Origin: Hypericibacter terrae
Lineage (GTDB): Bacteria > Pseudomonadota > Alphaproteobacteria > Dongiales > Dongiaceae
Length of the DNA stretch: 64,000 nucleotides
Direction: 5' to 3'
Assembly: GCF_008728855.1 (NCBI RefSeq)
Contig: NZ_CP042906.1
Location: 930,001-994,000, forward strand
The notes beneath the pieces are model-generated. The model saw only the letters and a program-made list of their open reading frames with translations. It did no database searches and was not told the origin of the DNA. Position numbers and translations under genes: made by a program. Below are positions 52,392-61,477 of the stretch, piece after piece (the stretch's first letter is position 1; each line of letters opens with the position of its first letter).

Positions 52392-53516
52392 CTACTGGCC
52401 GGCCTTCACGTCCTCATACATCTTCACGTATTTCTCGCGCGTCTCGGCCTTCTGCTCCTGCAGGAACACGCCCTGGGAGAGGATGTCGTCCTTCGACGCG
52501 ATCCCGATCTCCTTCAGGCGCTCCGGCGACACCAGGTCGAACGCCTTCGCGTTCGAATGGGCGTAGCCATACTGCTCGAGCATGTATTTGCCGGTCTCGG
52601 GCGAGAGCCAGGCGTCGATATAATCGTAGGCGTTCTGTTCCTTGCCGGGGCCGTCCTTCATCATGATGAAGCCGTCGATCCAGCCCAGCACGCCTTCCTT
52701 CGGCGTCATGTAGGTCACGGGCACGCCCTGCTTCTTCAGGGTCGAGTAGGAGGCGCCCCAGACATAGGCCGCGACCACCTCGCCGCTGGCGAGCGCCTGC
52801 TCAATCTCGGCCGGGTCGGTCCAATAGAAGCGGTTGAGCTCGCGCTCCTTGCGCAGATGGTCCTTCACCTGCGCCAGCTCGGCGTCGGTCATGTTGAAGG
52901 GATCCTTGATGCCGAGCGACATGGCCGCGGGGATGACGCTGCCATCCATCTCGACCGCCATCGAGACCTTGCCCTTGTAGCGCTCGTCCCAGAGCAGCAG
53001 CCAGGAATCTTCCTTGGGCTGGCACAGGTCGGTGCGATAGATGACCGAGTTGTAGCCCCAGCCGCAGGGCACGATCCATTGATGGCCGTCGGTGTTCATG
53101 CCCGGACGGCTGGTGAGCTTCGGCATCACGTCGGGCCAGTTGCTCAGCCGCGTGGTGTCGATCGGCTTCAACATGCCCTGGTCGCGATAGCGGCCGATGG
53201 CGTAGCTGGTCGGATGCACCAGGTCGGTTTTGAATCCGCTCTTGATCTTGAGATAGGCCTCTTCGTCGTCGCCGAAGATGGTGATGGTCGGCGACTTCCC
53301 GTATTTCTTGATGTAGGCCTCGTGCAGCTCGGGAATCTCGTAGCCCGACCAGTCGTAGACGAGCAGGTCTTCGGCGGCGAAGGCGCCGTTGCTCAAGATC
53401 GGCAGCGTGACGAGCGCCAATCCGCTGGCACCCAGCAGGCGCAGGGCGCCGCGCCGGTTCATGCCCCTGCCCAAGGCGCTCTCCCCCAAGGCCCACTCCA
53501 TTGTCGGCTTCTCCAT
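52392..53516 (-). CDS. Periplasmic solute-binding protein, PotD-like, Tat-exported
   Basis: 374 aa from ATG 53516 (GGGAGGA upstream); the longer frame is promoter sequence. A twin-arginine signal lies at about residues 17-45 (MNRRGALRLLGASG...GAFA). The mature protein has the spermidine/putrescine-binding fold (LLVYDWSGYEIPELHEAYIKK). No permease or ATPase genes are next to it; the nearest permeases are PotB/PotC-like at 44447-46080. It is the first gene of the LacI-controlled unit. Confidence 0.9.
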   Translation of the reverse strand: MEKPTMEWALGESALGRGMNRRGALRLLGASGLALVTLPILSNGAFAAEDLLVYDWSGYEIPELHEAYIKKYGKSPTITIFGDDEEAYLKIKSGFKTDLVHPTSYAIGRYRDQGMLKPIDTTRLSNWPDVMPKLTSRPGMNTDGHQWIVPCGWGYNSVIYRTDLCQPKEDSWLLLWDERYKGKVSMAVEMDGSVIPAAMSLGIKDPFNMTDAELAQVKDHLRKERELNRFYWTDPAEIEQALASGEVVAAYVWGASYSTLKKQGVPVTYMTPKEGVLGWIDGFIMMKDGPGKEQNAYDYIDAWLSPETGKYMLEQYGYAHSNAKAFDLVSPERLKEIGIASKDDILSQGVFLQEQKAETREKYVKMYEDVKAGQ

Positions 53517-53610
53517 GGTGTCCTCCCGGTGATCGTTCTTTTCGAGCGGTCGCTCTTTTATGAGCCCCCGCGGTTCCCGCGAGCGGCTTTGGGCACGGCG
53601 ACAAAACTCA

Positions 53611-53630
53611 ATACAAAATCGATTTTGTAT
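53611..53630. promoter_or_regulatory. Perfect 20-bp palindrome ATACAAAATCGATTTTGTAT, probable LacI-family operator
   Basis: The site is fully self-complementary with the central CG typical of LacI/GalR operators. It lies 14 bp before the LacI-type gene and about 95 bp before the divergent binding-protein gene, so one dimer could control both directions. AT-rich sequence around it suggests overlap with promoter elements. Confidence 0.85.
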
Positions 53631-53644
53631 GCTAATCGACCCTG

Positions 53645-54679
53645 ATGTCAAACGCCGTCCGCAGCAAGATCACGATCAAGCAGGTGGCCGCGGCCTCGGG
53701 CGTGGCCCCCTCGACCGTGTCCAACGCCTTGACGGGCAAGGGCTATGTCGCGCCCGAAACGCGCAGCCGGGTGGTCGAAGCCGCGGCCAGCCTGGGCTAT
53801 CGCGCCTCCTCGCTGGCGCGTTCCTTGCGCCTGCAACAGACCTGGTCGGTGGGGCTGCTGCTGGCCGACGTGTCGAACCCGTTCTTTCCGGCGGTGGTGC
53901 GCGGCGTCGAGGATGTGCTGTGGGGCAAGGAGTACAATCTCGTGCTCTGCAACACCGACTATCGCAAGGACAAGGAAGCGGCCTATCTGCGCCATCTGCT
54001 GGACAAGCGGCTGGACGGCCTGATCCTCGCCTCGACCGCGTCGGACAGCGACGATGTGCTGCGGCTCCAGGCCGAGCGCGTGCCCTTCGTGATGCTCAAT
54101 CGCCGTCATGTCAGCGCCAAGACGTATTATGTCGGCATGGACAATGAAGGCGGGGTCGGCATGGCGATGGAGCATCTGCTGGCGCTGGGCCACCGGCGCA
54201 TCGGCTTCATCAAGGGCCGCGCCGATTCCAGCGCCGCCGAGGAACGCTATCAGGGCTATCTCAAGGCGCTGCGCCAGGCTCGCATTCCGTTCGACGAGGC
54301 GCTGGTGGCCTATGGCGACTATACGATCGAGTCCGGCCATGCGGCGGCCGTCGGCCTGATGGGCCGGCCCCGATTGCCCACCGCGATCGTCTCGGCCAAC
54401 GACTTCATGGCCTTCGGCGCCATGGCGCTCTTCAAGGAGCGGGGCCTGCGCGTGCCGGAGGAGATGTCGGTGATCGGCTTCGACGATATCTTCGTGTCGG
54501 CGCTGCCCTGGATCGAGCTCACGACGGTGCGGCCGCAATCCTGGCAGCTGGGAGCCAGTGCCGCGGAGCTGCTGCTGGATCTGATTGCCGGGCGGGAAAC
54601 CGGCCGCGCGCGAGAGACGATCCTGCCGAACGAGTTGATCCTGCGCGCGACGACCGCCCGCGCGCGGGCGAACGGTTAG
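53645..54679 (+). CDS. LacI-family transcriptional repressor
   Basis: 344 aa. N-terminal HTH and hinge helix ([32 protein letters not shown]) followed by a periplasmic-binding-protein-like effector domain (about 65-344; [23 protein letters not shown]). Divergent from the binding-protein/SDR/ThDP operon, with a perfect palindrome between. The effector is probably the compound bound by that operon's solute-binding protein or a derived metabolite. A small gene follows 19 bp downstream. Confidence 0.93.
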   Translation: MSNAVRSKITIKQVAAASGVAPSTVSNALTGKGYVAPETRSRVVEAAASLGYRASSLARSLRLQQTWSVGLLLADVSNPFFPAVVRGVEDVLWGKEYNLVLCNTDYRKDKEAAYLRHLLDKRLDGLILASTASDSDDVLRLQAERVPFVMLNRRHVSAKTYYVGMDNEGGVGMAMEHLLALGHRRIGFIKGRADSSAAEERYQGYLKALRQARIPFDEALVAYGDYTIESGHAAAVGLMGRPRLPTAIVSANDFMAFGAMALFKERGLRVPEEMSVIGFDDIFVSALPWIELTTVRPQSWQLGASAAELLLDLIAGRETGRARETILPNELILRATTARARANG

Positions 54680-54698
54680 ACGGGGAGGAGAACAGGCC

Positions 54699-55298
54699 GT
54701 GATCTATATCGAATATGTCGAGCGCGACCGCTTCATGCCGCTCGAGATCTTCCGCTATCTGGGCAACCAGGCCGCCTGGACGGCGCCCGAGGACCAGCTG
54801 GTCGGCTCCTTCGGCCGCACCATGCGGATCGGGCCGATGCCGAGCTACCTCGCCTTCTGGAAATGCGACGGCATGAAGCGCATGGACGAATGGGAGGCGC
54901 ATTTCCATTCGGATGCCGGCATCCGCGACACCCATGAGCTCGCGACCCACCGCGCCATCCATCTGCAGAAGGCGGGCTGCTATGACGAGGTCGTGACCGG
55001 CCCGGCGGCCGATCAAGGCAAGCTCTTCTATATCGAGTATTTCGCCGCCAGGAGCGCCGTCTCGAACGACCAGATCGCAACCCACTTCCAGGCCCGCGCG
55101 AAGAAGCAACCGGAAGCGACCTTGAATTTCGTGCTGCGCCGCATTGGGCGGCTCGGGCCCGATCCCGGCGCCATAGCGGTCTGGAGCCTGGCCGATTATG
55201 TGGCGCTCGAACCCTTCACCCGCCTCGATCTCGACGAGGATCCGTTCCGGCCCGCCGACATCGGCGTCTATCGCTGGTTCGGGAAGGAAATACTCTAG
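54699..55298 (+). CDS. Protein with two related alpha/beta-barrel-like halves, function unknown
   Basis: 199 aa from GTG 54699 (GGGGAGG upstream), 19 bp after the LacI gene and probably cotranscribed with it. The N-terminal half starts MIYIEYVERDRFMPLEIFRYL and the C-terminal half repeats the pattern KLFYIEYFAARSAVSNDQIATHF, which suggests a duplicated ferredoxin-like dimeric barrel (NIPSNAP/EthD/antibiotic-monooxygenase style). No catalytic residue stands out. Its regulated position suggests a role in the same catabolic pathway. Confidence 0.7.
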   Translation: MIYIEYVERDRFMPLEIFRYLGNQAAWTAPEDQLVGSFGRTMRIGPMPSYLAFWKCDGMKRMDEWEAHFHSDAGIRDTHELATHRAIHLQKAGCYDEVVTGPAADQGKLFYIEYFAARSAVSNDQIATHFQARAKKQPEATLNFVLRRIGRLGPDPGAIAVWSLADYVALEPFTRLDLDEDPFRPADIGVYRWFGKEIL

Positions 55299-56200
55299 GC
55301 CGCGCGCGCGGCGGCGATCTTGCTGTCGAGCGTCGCCAGAAACGCGGCAAGCAGGGGCGAGGGCGGCTCGCGCCGGGTGGCGACGGCGAGGCTGACGAAG
55401 GCGGCGGCGTCGCTCAGCGCCAGATAGCGCACGCCAGGGACGCGGATACATTCGAGCGGCGAGGGGATGACCGCGACGCCCAGTCCGGCGGCGACCAGGC
55501 CGATCTGGGTCGAGGCCTCGCGCGCTTCCTGCACGACCTTGGGTTCGAAGCCGGCGCTCATCGCCAATTGGCGCAAAGGGAGGCTCATCCCGGTGCCGGC
55601 GCTGGTCGGATAGGTGATGAAATTCTCGTCGCGCAGCTGGGCGAAGGAGACCGAGCGTGCCTTCGCCAGGCGATGGCGCGCATGGACCGCGAGCCGCAGC
55701 GGATCGCGCCGGATCGGCCGCAGCAGGAGCTCCGGCGGTGCGCCCTGTCCGGTGTGGCGCAGGAACCCGATCTCGAGACGGCCTGCCGTGATGGCCTCGA
55801 GCTGGCCGGCCGTGAACATCTCGACCAGGGTCAGCCTCACCTTGGGGAAACCGTCGTGATAGGCGCGGATGACGTCCGGCAGGAAGGTGGTGAAGGGCAG
55901 CGAGGAGGTGAAGCCGATCCGCAGCTCGCCGGTCTCGCCGCGCGCGGCGCGATGCGCGTCCTCGATCGCACGCTCCGCTTCCGCCAGGATCTGGCGCGTG
56001 CTGACGAGGAAGCGCTCGCCCGCCGGGGTCAGCGCCACGCGCCGCTTGCTGCGCTCGAACAGCGGGAGGCCGAGCTCGGTCTCGAGCGCTTTGATCTGCA
56101 GGCTCAGGGGCGGCTGGCCGATATGGAGCCGGCGCGCGGCGCGGGTGAAGTTGAGCTCTTCGGCGACGGCCCGGAAATAGCGGAGATGGCGCAGTTCCAT
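55295..56200 (-). CDS. LysR-family regulator
   Basis: 301 aa from ATG 56200 (the frame extends to 56494 through the divergent promoter). HTH at about 2-60 (MELRHLRYFRAVAEELNFTRAARRLHIGQPPLSLQIKALE) and an effector domain from about 92. It is divergent from an MFS transporter gene; the gap is AT-rich (about 56205-56245) and probably holds both promoters. Control of the transporter is the obvious inference. It converges with the preceding gene, overlapping it by 4 bp. Confidence 0.92.
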   Translation of the reverse strand: MELRHLRYFRAVAEELNFTRAARRLHIGQPPLSLQIKALETELGLPLFERSKRRVALTPAGERFLVSTRQILAEAERAIEDAHRAARGETGELRIGFTSSLPFTTFLPDVIRAYHDGFPKVRLTLVEMFTAGQLEAITAGRLEIGFLRHTGQGAPPELLLRPIRRDPLRLAVHARHRLAKARSVSFAQLRDENFITYPTSAGTGMSLPLRQLAMSAGFEPKVVQEAREASTQIGLVAAGLGVAVIPSPLECIRVPGVRYLALSDAAAFVSLAVATRREPPSPLLAAFLATLDSKIAAARAA

Positions 56201-56315
56201 CGATACCTGAAAGATATTAATCGACCTCTTATTATATATTGGACTGAATGACCGGGGAACGCCAGATTCAGGATCGTGGGGCCCGACGAGCGCCCCGGGA
56301 AGCCCCGAGCATTCC

Positions 56316-57617
56316 ATGCCGTCCGATCTCAGTTCCGCCTTGCCGCCCCCGGGCCTGCCGCTGCAGTCCGCCCCGGCGCAGGGCGCGACGCCGGTCGCTC
56401 CGGCCGGCGGTAGCGGCCGCATCCTCCACGGCACGCCGGCCTTCTGGAGCACCGCGCGCGCCATGTTCTTCGGCGGCTTCTCCACCTTCGCCATGCTCTA
56501 CGGGCTGCAGCCCCTGATGCCGATGTTCTCCGACGAGTTCGCGCTGTCGCCGGCGGCGGCGAGCGGCGTGGTCTCGGCGGCGACCGGCGCGCTCGCGCTG
56601 ATGCTCATCCCGGCCAGCCTCATCGCCGACCGGATCGGTCGCAGGCCGCTCATGAACGCGGCCCTGTTCACCGCGGCCCTCCTCACCTTCGCCTGCGGCT
56701 TCGTGGAGAGTTTCAGCCAGCTGCTGGTTTTGCGCGTGCTGCTGGGCGTCGTGCTGGCGGGATTGCCCGCGGTCGCCATGGCCTATCTCGCCGAAGAAAT
56801 CGATTCGCACTCGCTCGGCCGCTCGATGGGCCTCTATATCGCCGGCAACGGGCTCGGCGGCCTCTGCGGGCGGCTGATGGTGGCGGCGCTTGCCGACTGG
56901 ACCTCCTGGCGCACGGCGATGCTGGTGCTGGGCGCGGTCGGGCTGCTGGCGGCCTTCGAGTTCTGGCGCAGCCTGCCGCCGTCGCGCTTCTTCCAGCCCT
57001 CGCGGCTCTCCTTGTCGGGCTTTCTCGCGGGCTTGCGGCTGCATTTCTCCGATGCCGGCATGCCCTGGATGTTCGCGATCGGCTTCCTGATGATGGGCTG
57101 CTTCGTCAGCCTCTATAATTATCTGGGCTACCGCCTCGCGGCGCCGCCCTTCGATCTGCGGCCCAGCCTGCTGGGCGCCGTCTTCTCGCTCTATCTCGTC
57201 GGCATGGTGGGCTCGACGGTCGTCGGCCGGCTGGCCGACCGTTTCGGGCGGCGCCATATGCTCTGGGTCATGATCTGCATGATGGCGGCGGGCCTCGCCC
57301 TGACGGTGGCGTCGAGTCTCGTCGTTGTGATGCTCGGCATCGCCGTCGCCACCTTCGGCTTCTTCGGCGCGCACGCGGTCGTGAGCAGCTGGGTCGGCAG
57401 GCGCGCCCAGAGCGCCCGCGCGCTCGCCTCGGCCTTCTATCTGTTCTTCTTCTATTTGGGCTCCAGCGTGCTGGGCTCGGGCTCCGGCCTGATGTGGGAG
57501 TTCGGCCAGTGGCATGCGGTCGCGATCTTCCTCGGATTCGTCGTCGCCGTCTCTTTCGCGATCGCGCTCAAATTGCGCGCGTTGAAGCCGCTCGCCATCA
57601 ACGCCGGCAGGCCCTGA
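56316..57617 (+). CDS. Major facilitator superfamily transporter
   Basis: 433 aa with a 45-residue polar, Pro-rich N-terminal tail and twelve hydrophobic segments. MFS signature between helices 2 and 3 is LIADRIGRRPLMN; the repeat in the second half is VVGRLADRFGRRHMLW. It resembles YnfM/AraJ-like drug or metabolite efflux proteins. It is controlled by the divergent LysR protein by inference. The ATG has no strong ribosome-binding site, so the true start may be internal. Confidence 0.9.
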   Translation: MPSDLSSALPPPGLPLQSAPAQGATPVAPAGGSGRILHGTPAFWSTARAMFFGGFSTFAMLYGLQPLMPMFSDEFALSPAAASGVVSAATGALALMLIPASLIADRIGRRPLMNAALFTAALLTFACGFVESFSQLLVLRVLLGVVLAGLPAVAMAYLAEEIDSHSLGRSMGLYIAGNGLGGLCGRLMVAALADWTSWRTAMLVLGAVGLLAAFEFWRSLPPSRFFQPSRLSLSGFLAGLRLHFSDAGMPWMFAIGFLMMGCFVSLYNYLGYRLAAPPFDLRPSLLGAVFSLYLVGMVGSTVVGRLADRFGRRHMLWVMICMMAAGLALTVASSLVVVMLGIAVATFGFFGAHAVVSSWVGRRAQSARALASAFYLFFFYLGSSVLGSGSGLMWEFGQWHAVAIFLGFVVAVSFAIALKLRALKPLAINAGRP

Positions 57618-57751
57618 AGAGCCGCGGAATCCCTGGCGCAGTCATTAACGGCCGACTGCCACGGAAATGCCCCTTGCCCGGTTGCGCTCCTGATCCCGAA
57701 CTCTAGGTGGGAAGCCCGCGAAGGCAATCGCGGGCGCCCGCGAGGGGGCGG

Positions 57752-58252
57752 ATGGAACAGTTGGAACGAGACGCCGAAACGCGTCTTGCCGAATTCAGGC
57801 AGCGCCTCGGCGCCAAGGATCAGCGGACCTTGCTGGATTACTGGCTGGCGAAGCGGGGCCGGCGGCGCATGCCGTCGCGCGCGGATGTGGACCCGGCCGA
57901 GCTGGTGGCGCTGCTGCCCAATCTCATGCTGGTCGATGTGGTCGATGACGGCGCGCGCTTCCGCTTCCGCCTGGTCGGCACGCGCGTCGCGCGCTCCTCG
58001 GGCGAGGATCGCACCGGGCGCTTCTTCGACGAGTTCGCCTTCTTCCGCGCCTATCCCAACGTGACCGACCAGTATCGCCAGGTCGCGGCCGACGCCGAGC
58101 CGCTGCTCGCGACCGAGATCTTCTTCAACCGCGAGCATGGCACCGCCTACGACGTGGAGCGGCTGCTGCTGCCCCTGGGCCAGAACGAGGCCAAGGCCGA
58201 CATGCTCCTCGCCCATTTCCGCTTCATGCGCGGGCCGTTCAGCAGGGAGTAG
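57752..58252 (+). CDS. PAS-domain protein (PAS_5 type)
   Basis: 166 aa from ATG 57752 (GAGGGGG upstream). The whole chain matches the stand-alone PAS_5 family common in alphaproteobacteria: LLDYWLAKRGRRRMPSRADVDP at the N-terminus, then LLPNLMLVDVVDDGARFRFRLVGT and an LLLPLGQNEAKADMLLAHF end. Ligand and partner are unknown; no output domain is attached. Confidence 0.88.
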   Translation: MEQLERDAETRLAEFRQRLGAKDQRTLLDYWLAKRGRRRMPSRADVDPAELVALLPNLMLVDVVDDGARFRFRLVGTRVARSSGEDRTGRFFDEFAFFRAYPNVTDQYRQVAADAEPLLATEIFFNREHGTAYDVERLLLPLGQNEAKADMLLAHFRFMRGPFSRE

Positions 58253-58289
58253 GCGGGCGGGTTAAAGCGAAGCGCTTTCATGCACCGCA

Positions 58290-58402
58290 CCCCTCCCCCT
58301 ACCCCCTCCCGCAAGGGGAGGGGGCGTGGTTGGCGTAGAACTCGCTCGAAGCTTGAAAGTAGAGCGAAGCGATCACATTGAATAAGGGGGTAGGGGGAGG
58401 GG
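58290..58402. repeat. 35-bp GC-rich repeat plus partial inverted copy
   Basis: 58290-58324 is identical to the 35-bp arm at 52191-52225. A partial inverted copy AGGGGGTAGGGGGAGGGG lies at 58385-58402, 60 bp away. The organisation (arm, AT-richer spacer, inverted arm) is the same as at 52191-52338, but the spacer sequence is different. It lies between convergent PAS and ICL-family genes. Confidence 0.8.
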
Positions 58403-58427
58403 TGCCGCAGCACCGCTGCAGAAATCC

Positions 58428-59333
58428 TCAATCCCGATCCGCCGAAAACGCCGCGACGATCTCCCGCGCCTGCTCGTCATAGGCGGCCTCCTCCGCGCGC
58501 AGGCGCGAGAGGCCGACCAGCTCGTTGAAGCTGGCGAAATCCACCATGTTCGCGCGCCAGGCATCGCTGGTGCCGTCGCGCGCGAGCGTGGCATAGAGAC
58601 CGGCCACCGCGTGGGCGATCGCGTAGCTGGCCGCGACCGGATAGGTCACCATCGCAAAGCCGACCTCTTCGAGCGCGTCGGCCGGCAGGATCGGCGTCAG
58701 GCCGCCCTCGACATTGTTGGCCATGCAGGGGCCCGGCACCTCGGCGCAGACATAGGCCATCTCCTCGACCGTCAGTGGCGCCTCGACGAACAGCACGTCG
58801 GCGCCGGCCTCGCGATAGATCTGCGCGCGCTCGACCGCGGCCTCGAGACCCTCGACCGCGCGTGCATCGGTGCGCGCCATGATGACGAGGTCACCGTCGC
58901 GGCGCGCATCGAGCGCCGCCTTGATCTTCGCCACCATCTCGACCGCGGGCACCACCTGCTTGCCCTTCATATGGCCGCAGCGCTTGGGCGCCAACTGGTC
59001 CTCGATGAAGAGCCCCGCCACGCCGGCGCGCTCGAACGCGCGCACCGTGCGCGCCACATTGGCGGTGCCGCCATAGCCGGTATCGGCATCGGCGAAGACC
59101 GGCAGCTCGGTCTGATCGCAGAGCCGGGCATACATCTCCGCCATCTCGCTCATGCCGAGCTGGGCCATGTCCGGCACGCCCAGGAGGCTTGCGGTCGCGG
59201 CATAGCCGCCGCAGGTGACGGCCTCGAAGCCGGCCTGCTCGGCCAGCCGCAGGGTGAGGGCGTCATGGACGCCCGGCAGCAGCAGGATCTCGGGGGCTTC
59301 GACCAGCAGGCGGAAACGGGTGCTGCGCTTCAT
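58428..59333 (-). CDS. Isocitrate lyase/PEP mutase-family enzyme
   Basis: 301 aa from ATG 59333 (GGAG 9 bp upstream). TIM barrel with VFADADTGYGG (Mg-binding aspartates) and the KRCGHMKGKQ active-site loop that corresponds to KKCGH of isocitrate lyase; the Cys is present, as in lyases. Likely reactions are cleavage of a 2-methylisocitrate- or dimethylmalate-like acid, or oxaloacetate decarboxylation. No methylcitrate genes are adjacent, so I do not assign prpB. Confidence 0.88.
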   Translation of the reverse strand: MKRSTRFRLLVEAPEILLLPGVHDALTLRLAEQAGFEAVTCGGYAATASLLGVPDMAQLGMSEMAEMYARLCDQTELPVFADADTGYGGTANVARTVRAFERAGVAGLFIEDQLAPKRCGHMKGKQVVPAVEMVAKIKAALDARRDGDLVIMARTDARAVEGLEAAVERAQIYREAGADVLFVEAPLTVEEMAYVCAEVPGPCMANNVEGGLTPILPADALEEVGFAMVTYPVAASYAIAHAVAGLYATLARDGTSDAWRANMVDFASFNELVGLSRLRAEEAAYDEQAREIVAAFSADRD

Positions 59334-59521
59334 GGGGCAGAGCTCCGGCGGGAGAAGGGTGACTCGGGCGGGCCTCGGGTCCCAGCATAGCGGCGAGCCC
59401 GGTCCGGAGGCGAGATCTCGGGTCCGGCCTCTGGTCGTTGGCCTTGGGCCTGTTCCGGCAGGGAGGGTGCCCCTATGCTGGCGGCTCGCCGCCAGAACCG
59501 TCATTCCCGGGAGCCCACGCA

Positions 59522-59938
59522 ATGACGCCCTTTGCCTTGCGACTGTCCCGCCTGTCTCTGCAGGCCGGCCTGGTGGCCGCCATCGCCCTTTTCAGTTCGG
59601 CCCAGATCCGCGCCGACGACGACACCGCGGTCGAGACCGAATATCTGGATTATCACCGCGCGATCTATGCAGCGGTGCTGTGCCAGGGCGCGGGGCTGGA
59701 GCAAAAGGGCGTCGGCGATCCCAACGCGCAGCAGATCATGACCGCGCATGAGAATCTGGCCCAGGCGATCTCCGTCAGCGTCGGCGACGAGATCAGCGCC
59801 GGACGCCGGCTGACGCTGATCGAGCAGGCCAAGGCCGAGATCCGCGAGCTCAAGAAGACCAAGGGCTGCGACGACCCGGAGATGAAGCGGGTCCTCGACA
59901 TCTATCACACCGAGCTGGAGCCGGCGCTGCAGGAGTAG
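59522..59938 (+). CDS. Small secreted protein of unknown function
   Basis: 138 aa from ATG 59522. A signal peptide (hydrophobic core about 12-24, ending SSAQIRA) precedes a helical, acidic mature part (DDDTAVETEYLDYHRAIYAAVLCQGAGL...) with two cysteines (about 54 and 116) that could pair in the periplasm. I recognise no family. GC-rich hairpin repeats follow downstream. Confidence 0.7.
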   Translation: MTPFALRLSRLSLQAGLVAAIALFSSAQIRADDDTAVETEYLDYHRAIYAAVLCQGAGLEQKGVGDPNAQQIMTAHENLAQAISVSVGDEISAGRRLTLIEQAKAEIRELKKTKGCDDPEMKRVLDIYHTELEPALQE

Positions 59939-59988
59939 GGTGCCTGGGAGTAGAGCGAGTCTGGAGCTGCCCCTTACTTTCTAATCTC

Positions 59989-60120
59989 CTCCCCCCTTGA
60001 GGGGGAGGTTAGGGAGGGGGGTGCCGCAGACTCCGAAGCCACCACCGAATCTATGGCGGGAATGGACCGCTGACGTTTGTGCGTTTGCCACCCCCCATCC
60101 TCACCTTCCCCCTCAAGGGC
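59989..60120. repeat. Diverged GC-rich inverted-repeat unit, right side cut by the IS
   Basis: CCCCCCTTGAGGGGGAGG with GGGAGGGGGGTG (59991-60021) and, inverted, CCCCCCATCC...CTTCCCCCTCAAGG (60091-60118) form a pair like those at 52191 and 58290 but more diverged. A matching piece, TTTTGGGGGAGGGG, resumes at 61413 on the far side of the insertion sequence, so the IS appears to have landed in one arm. Confidence 0.65.
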
Positions 60121-61406
60121 ACGGCTGTCCGGGGAAACTCATGCATAACAGAACGCCATCTGGTTGGCTGGGACTTTGGGAGATGGCTTGCTTGGATTGA
60201 CGGGCGGCGGGCGATCGATACGGTGGAAGGTTTTCCTGGTAAAGAGCGACTGGCCGACGAGTTCGGCCAGTCGCAGGAGGGGGATTTTCACGCTGTGGAG
60301 GCGCGCGCCGATGCGCAGGAGCAGATAGGCGATCATGGCGGCGAGGACCTGCAGCCGGATGGCATTTTCGTTGTTGCCAAGGAACTTGCGAATATCGAGA
60401 TGCTGCTTGATCCAGCGGAACAGCAGCTCGATCTGCCACCGGGTCTTGTAGAGGGTGGCGATTTCCACGGCCGAGCGGGTCATATCGTTGGTGATGAGGG
60501 TGATGACGCCGCCTTTTTCGCGCCGGACCCGGATCCGACGCAGCCGGATCGCCAGCTTGGAATCGCCCTTACTGACGAGGCGGACCTCGGCGTCGTCGAT
60601 GATCCTGAAGCCGTCGCCGACAATCTTCCGGAGCTTGCGCCGCTTGGTGGCGCGCAAGCGCATGTTGGACTTCGCGCGCGTGACGAAGACCGCCTCGGCG
60701 GCGTCGATCTGGCACCACCAACTGTAGCGACAATAGCCTTTGTCGAAGACATAGGTGGCTCCGGCCTCGATCGGCACGCGCCGGCCCACCTCGATGTCGT
60801 TGATGGTGGCCGGCGTGACCTCGACCGAGCAGGGGCGATCGGCCTTGGGATCGTAGACGACATGCATCTTCATGCCGCGGATCCGGCCGTTCCAGTCCGC
60901 CCAGGCGCAGACCTTGCCCAGCGGAATCGGCGAGGCGTCGATCAAACGCAGCATCTCGTTCCCTTCCTGGCGAGCCAGCCGATCCACCTCCTGGGAAAGC
61001 GTGCCAAACAGCCCCGCAAACACACTCACTGGACGGCGCGCATTGGCATCCGACAAGGTCGAACGAACCAGCTTCCCGACCCCCAGATGGTAGTGATGCT
61101 GGGAGTTGGCGTTGAAACCCGCCTCCACCCCCCGCAGGCTCTTGGCGTGGCTGAGCTGGGCGTAGATCAGCGCCACCAGATGATCCCAGCTCTTGAAGGA
61201 TTTGTCGTAGGCATCGCCGTCGTGGCGCTCCACCAGCGTGCGGAATTGACGCCGATCGATGGGTTTCAGCAGGCTCACGAAGATGCTACCCATGTACTGC
61301 ATGCCCGGTTCCCTTTCTGAGTCTCGACAACCAGAAAGTACCCGGAAAACCTCCGGAAAACCGGGCATGCGCCCGCGACCTATCGACTCATTCCCCGGAC
61401 AGCCCT
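60121..61406 (-). mobile_element. IS4-family insertion sequence
   Basis: About 1.29 kb bounded by inverted ends: GGCTGTCCGGGGAA at 60123-60136 and TTCCCCGGACAGCC at 61391-61404. It contains one full-length transposase gene on the minus strand. No target-site duplication is obvious at the borders; part of the flanking repeat may hide it, or the junctions may have been altered. The element is complete and looks capable of moving. Confidence 0.88.
60139..61302 (-). CDS. IS4-family DDE transposase
   Basis: 387 aa from ATG 61302 (AAGGGA 7 bp upstream; the frame extends beyond the inverted end and is not used). DDE residues: Asp122 (LIDASPIPLG), Asp187 (TYVFDKGYC) and Glu292 in the IS4 signature Tyr285-x2-Arg288-x3-Glu292-x6-Lys299. 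The N-terminal DUF4372-like region (GSIFVSLLKPIDRRQFRTLV) is typical of the ISPepr1/IS4 group. No frameshift or truncation is visible. Confidence 0.93.
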   Translation of the reverse strand: MQYMGSIFVSLLKPIDRRQFRTLVERHDGDAYDKSFKSWDHLVALIYAQLSHAKSLRGVEAGFNANSQHHYHLGVGKLVRSTLSDANARRPVSVFAGLFGTLSQEVDRLARQEGNEMLRLIDASPIPLGKVCAWADWNGRIRGMKMHVVYDPKADRPCSVEVTPATINDIEVGRRVPIEAGATYVFDKGYCRYSWWCQIDAAEAVFVTRAKSNMRLRATKRRKLRKIVGDGFRIIDDAEVRLVSKGDSKLAIRLRRIRVRREKGGVITLITNDMTRSAVEIATLYKTRWQIELLFRWIKQHLDIRKFLGNNENAIRLQVLAAMIAYLLLRIGARLHSVKIPLLRLAELVGQSLFTRKTFHRIDRPPPVNPSKPSPKVPANQMAFCYA

Positions 61407-61477
61407 GCATCTTTTGGGGGAGGGGATAAGGAGAAGGGGTCGCCTAAGTTCCGATCATCCTCGACTTCAACCGTACC

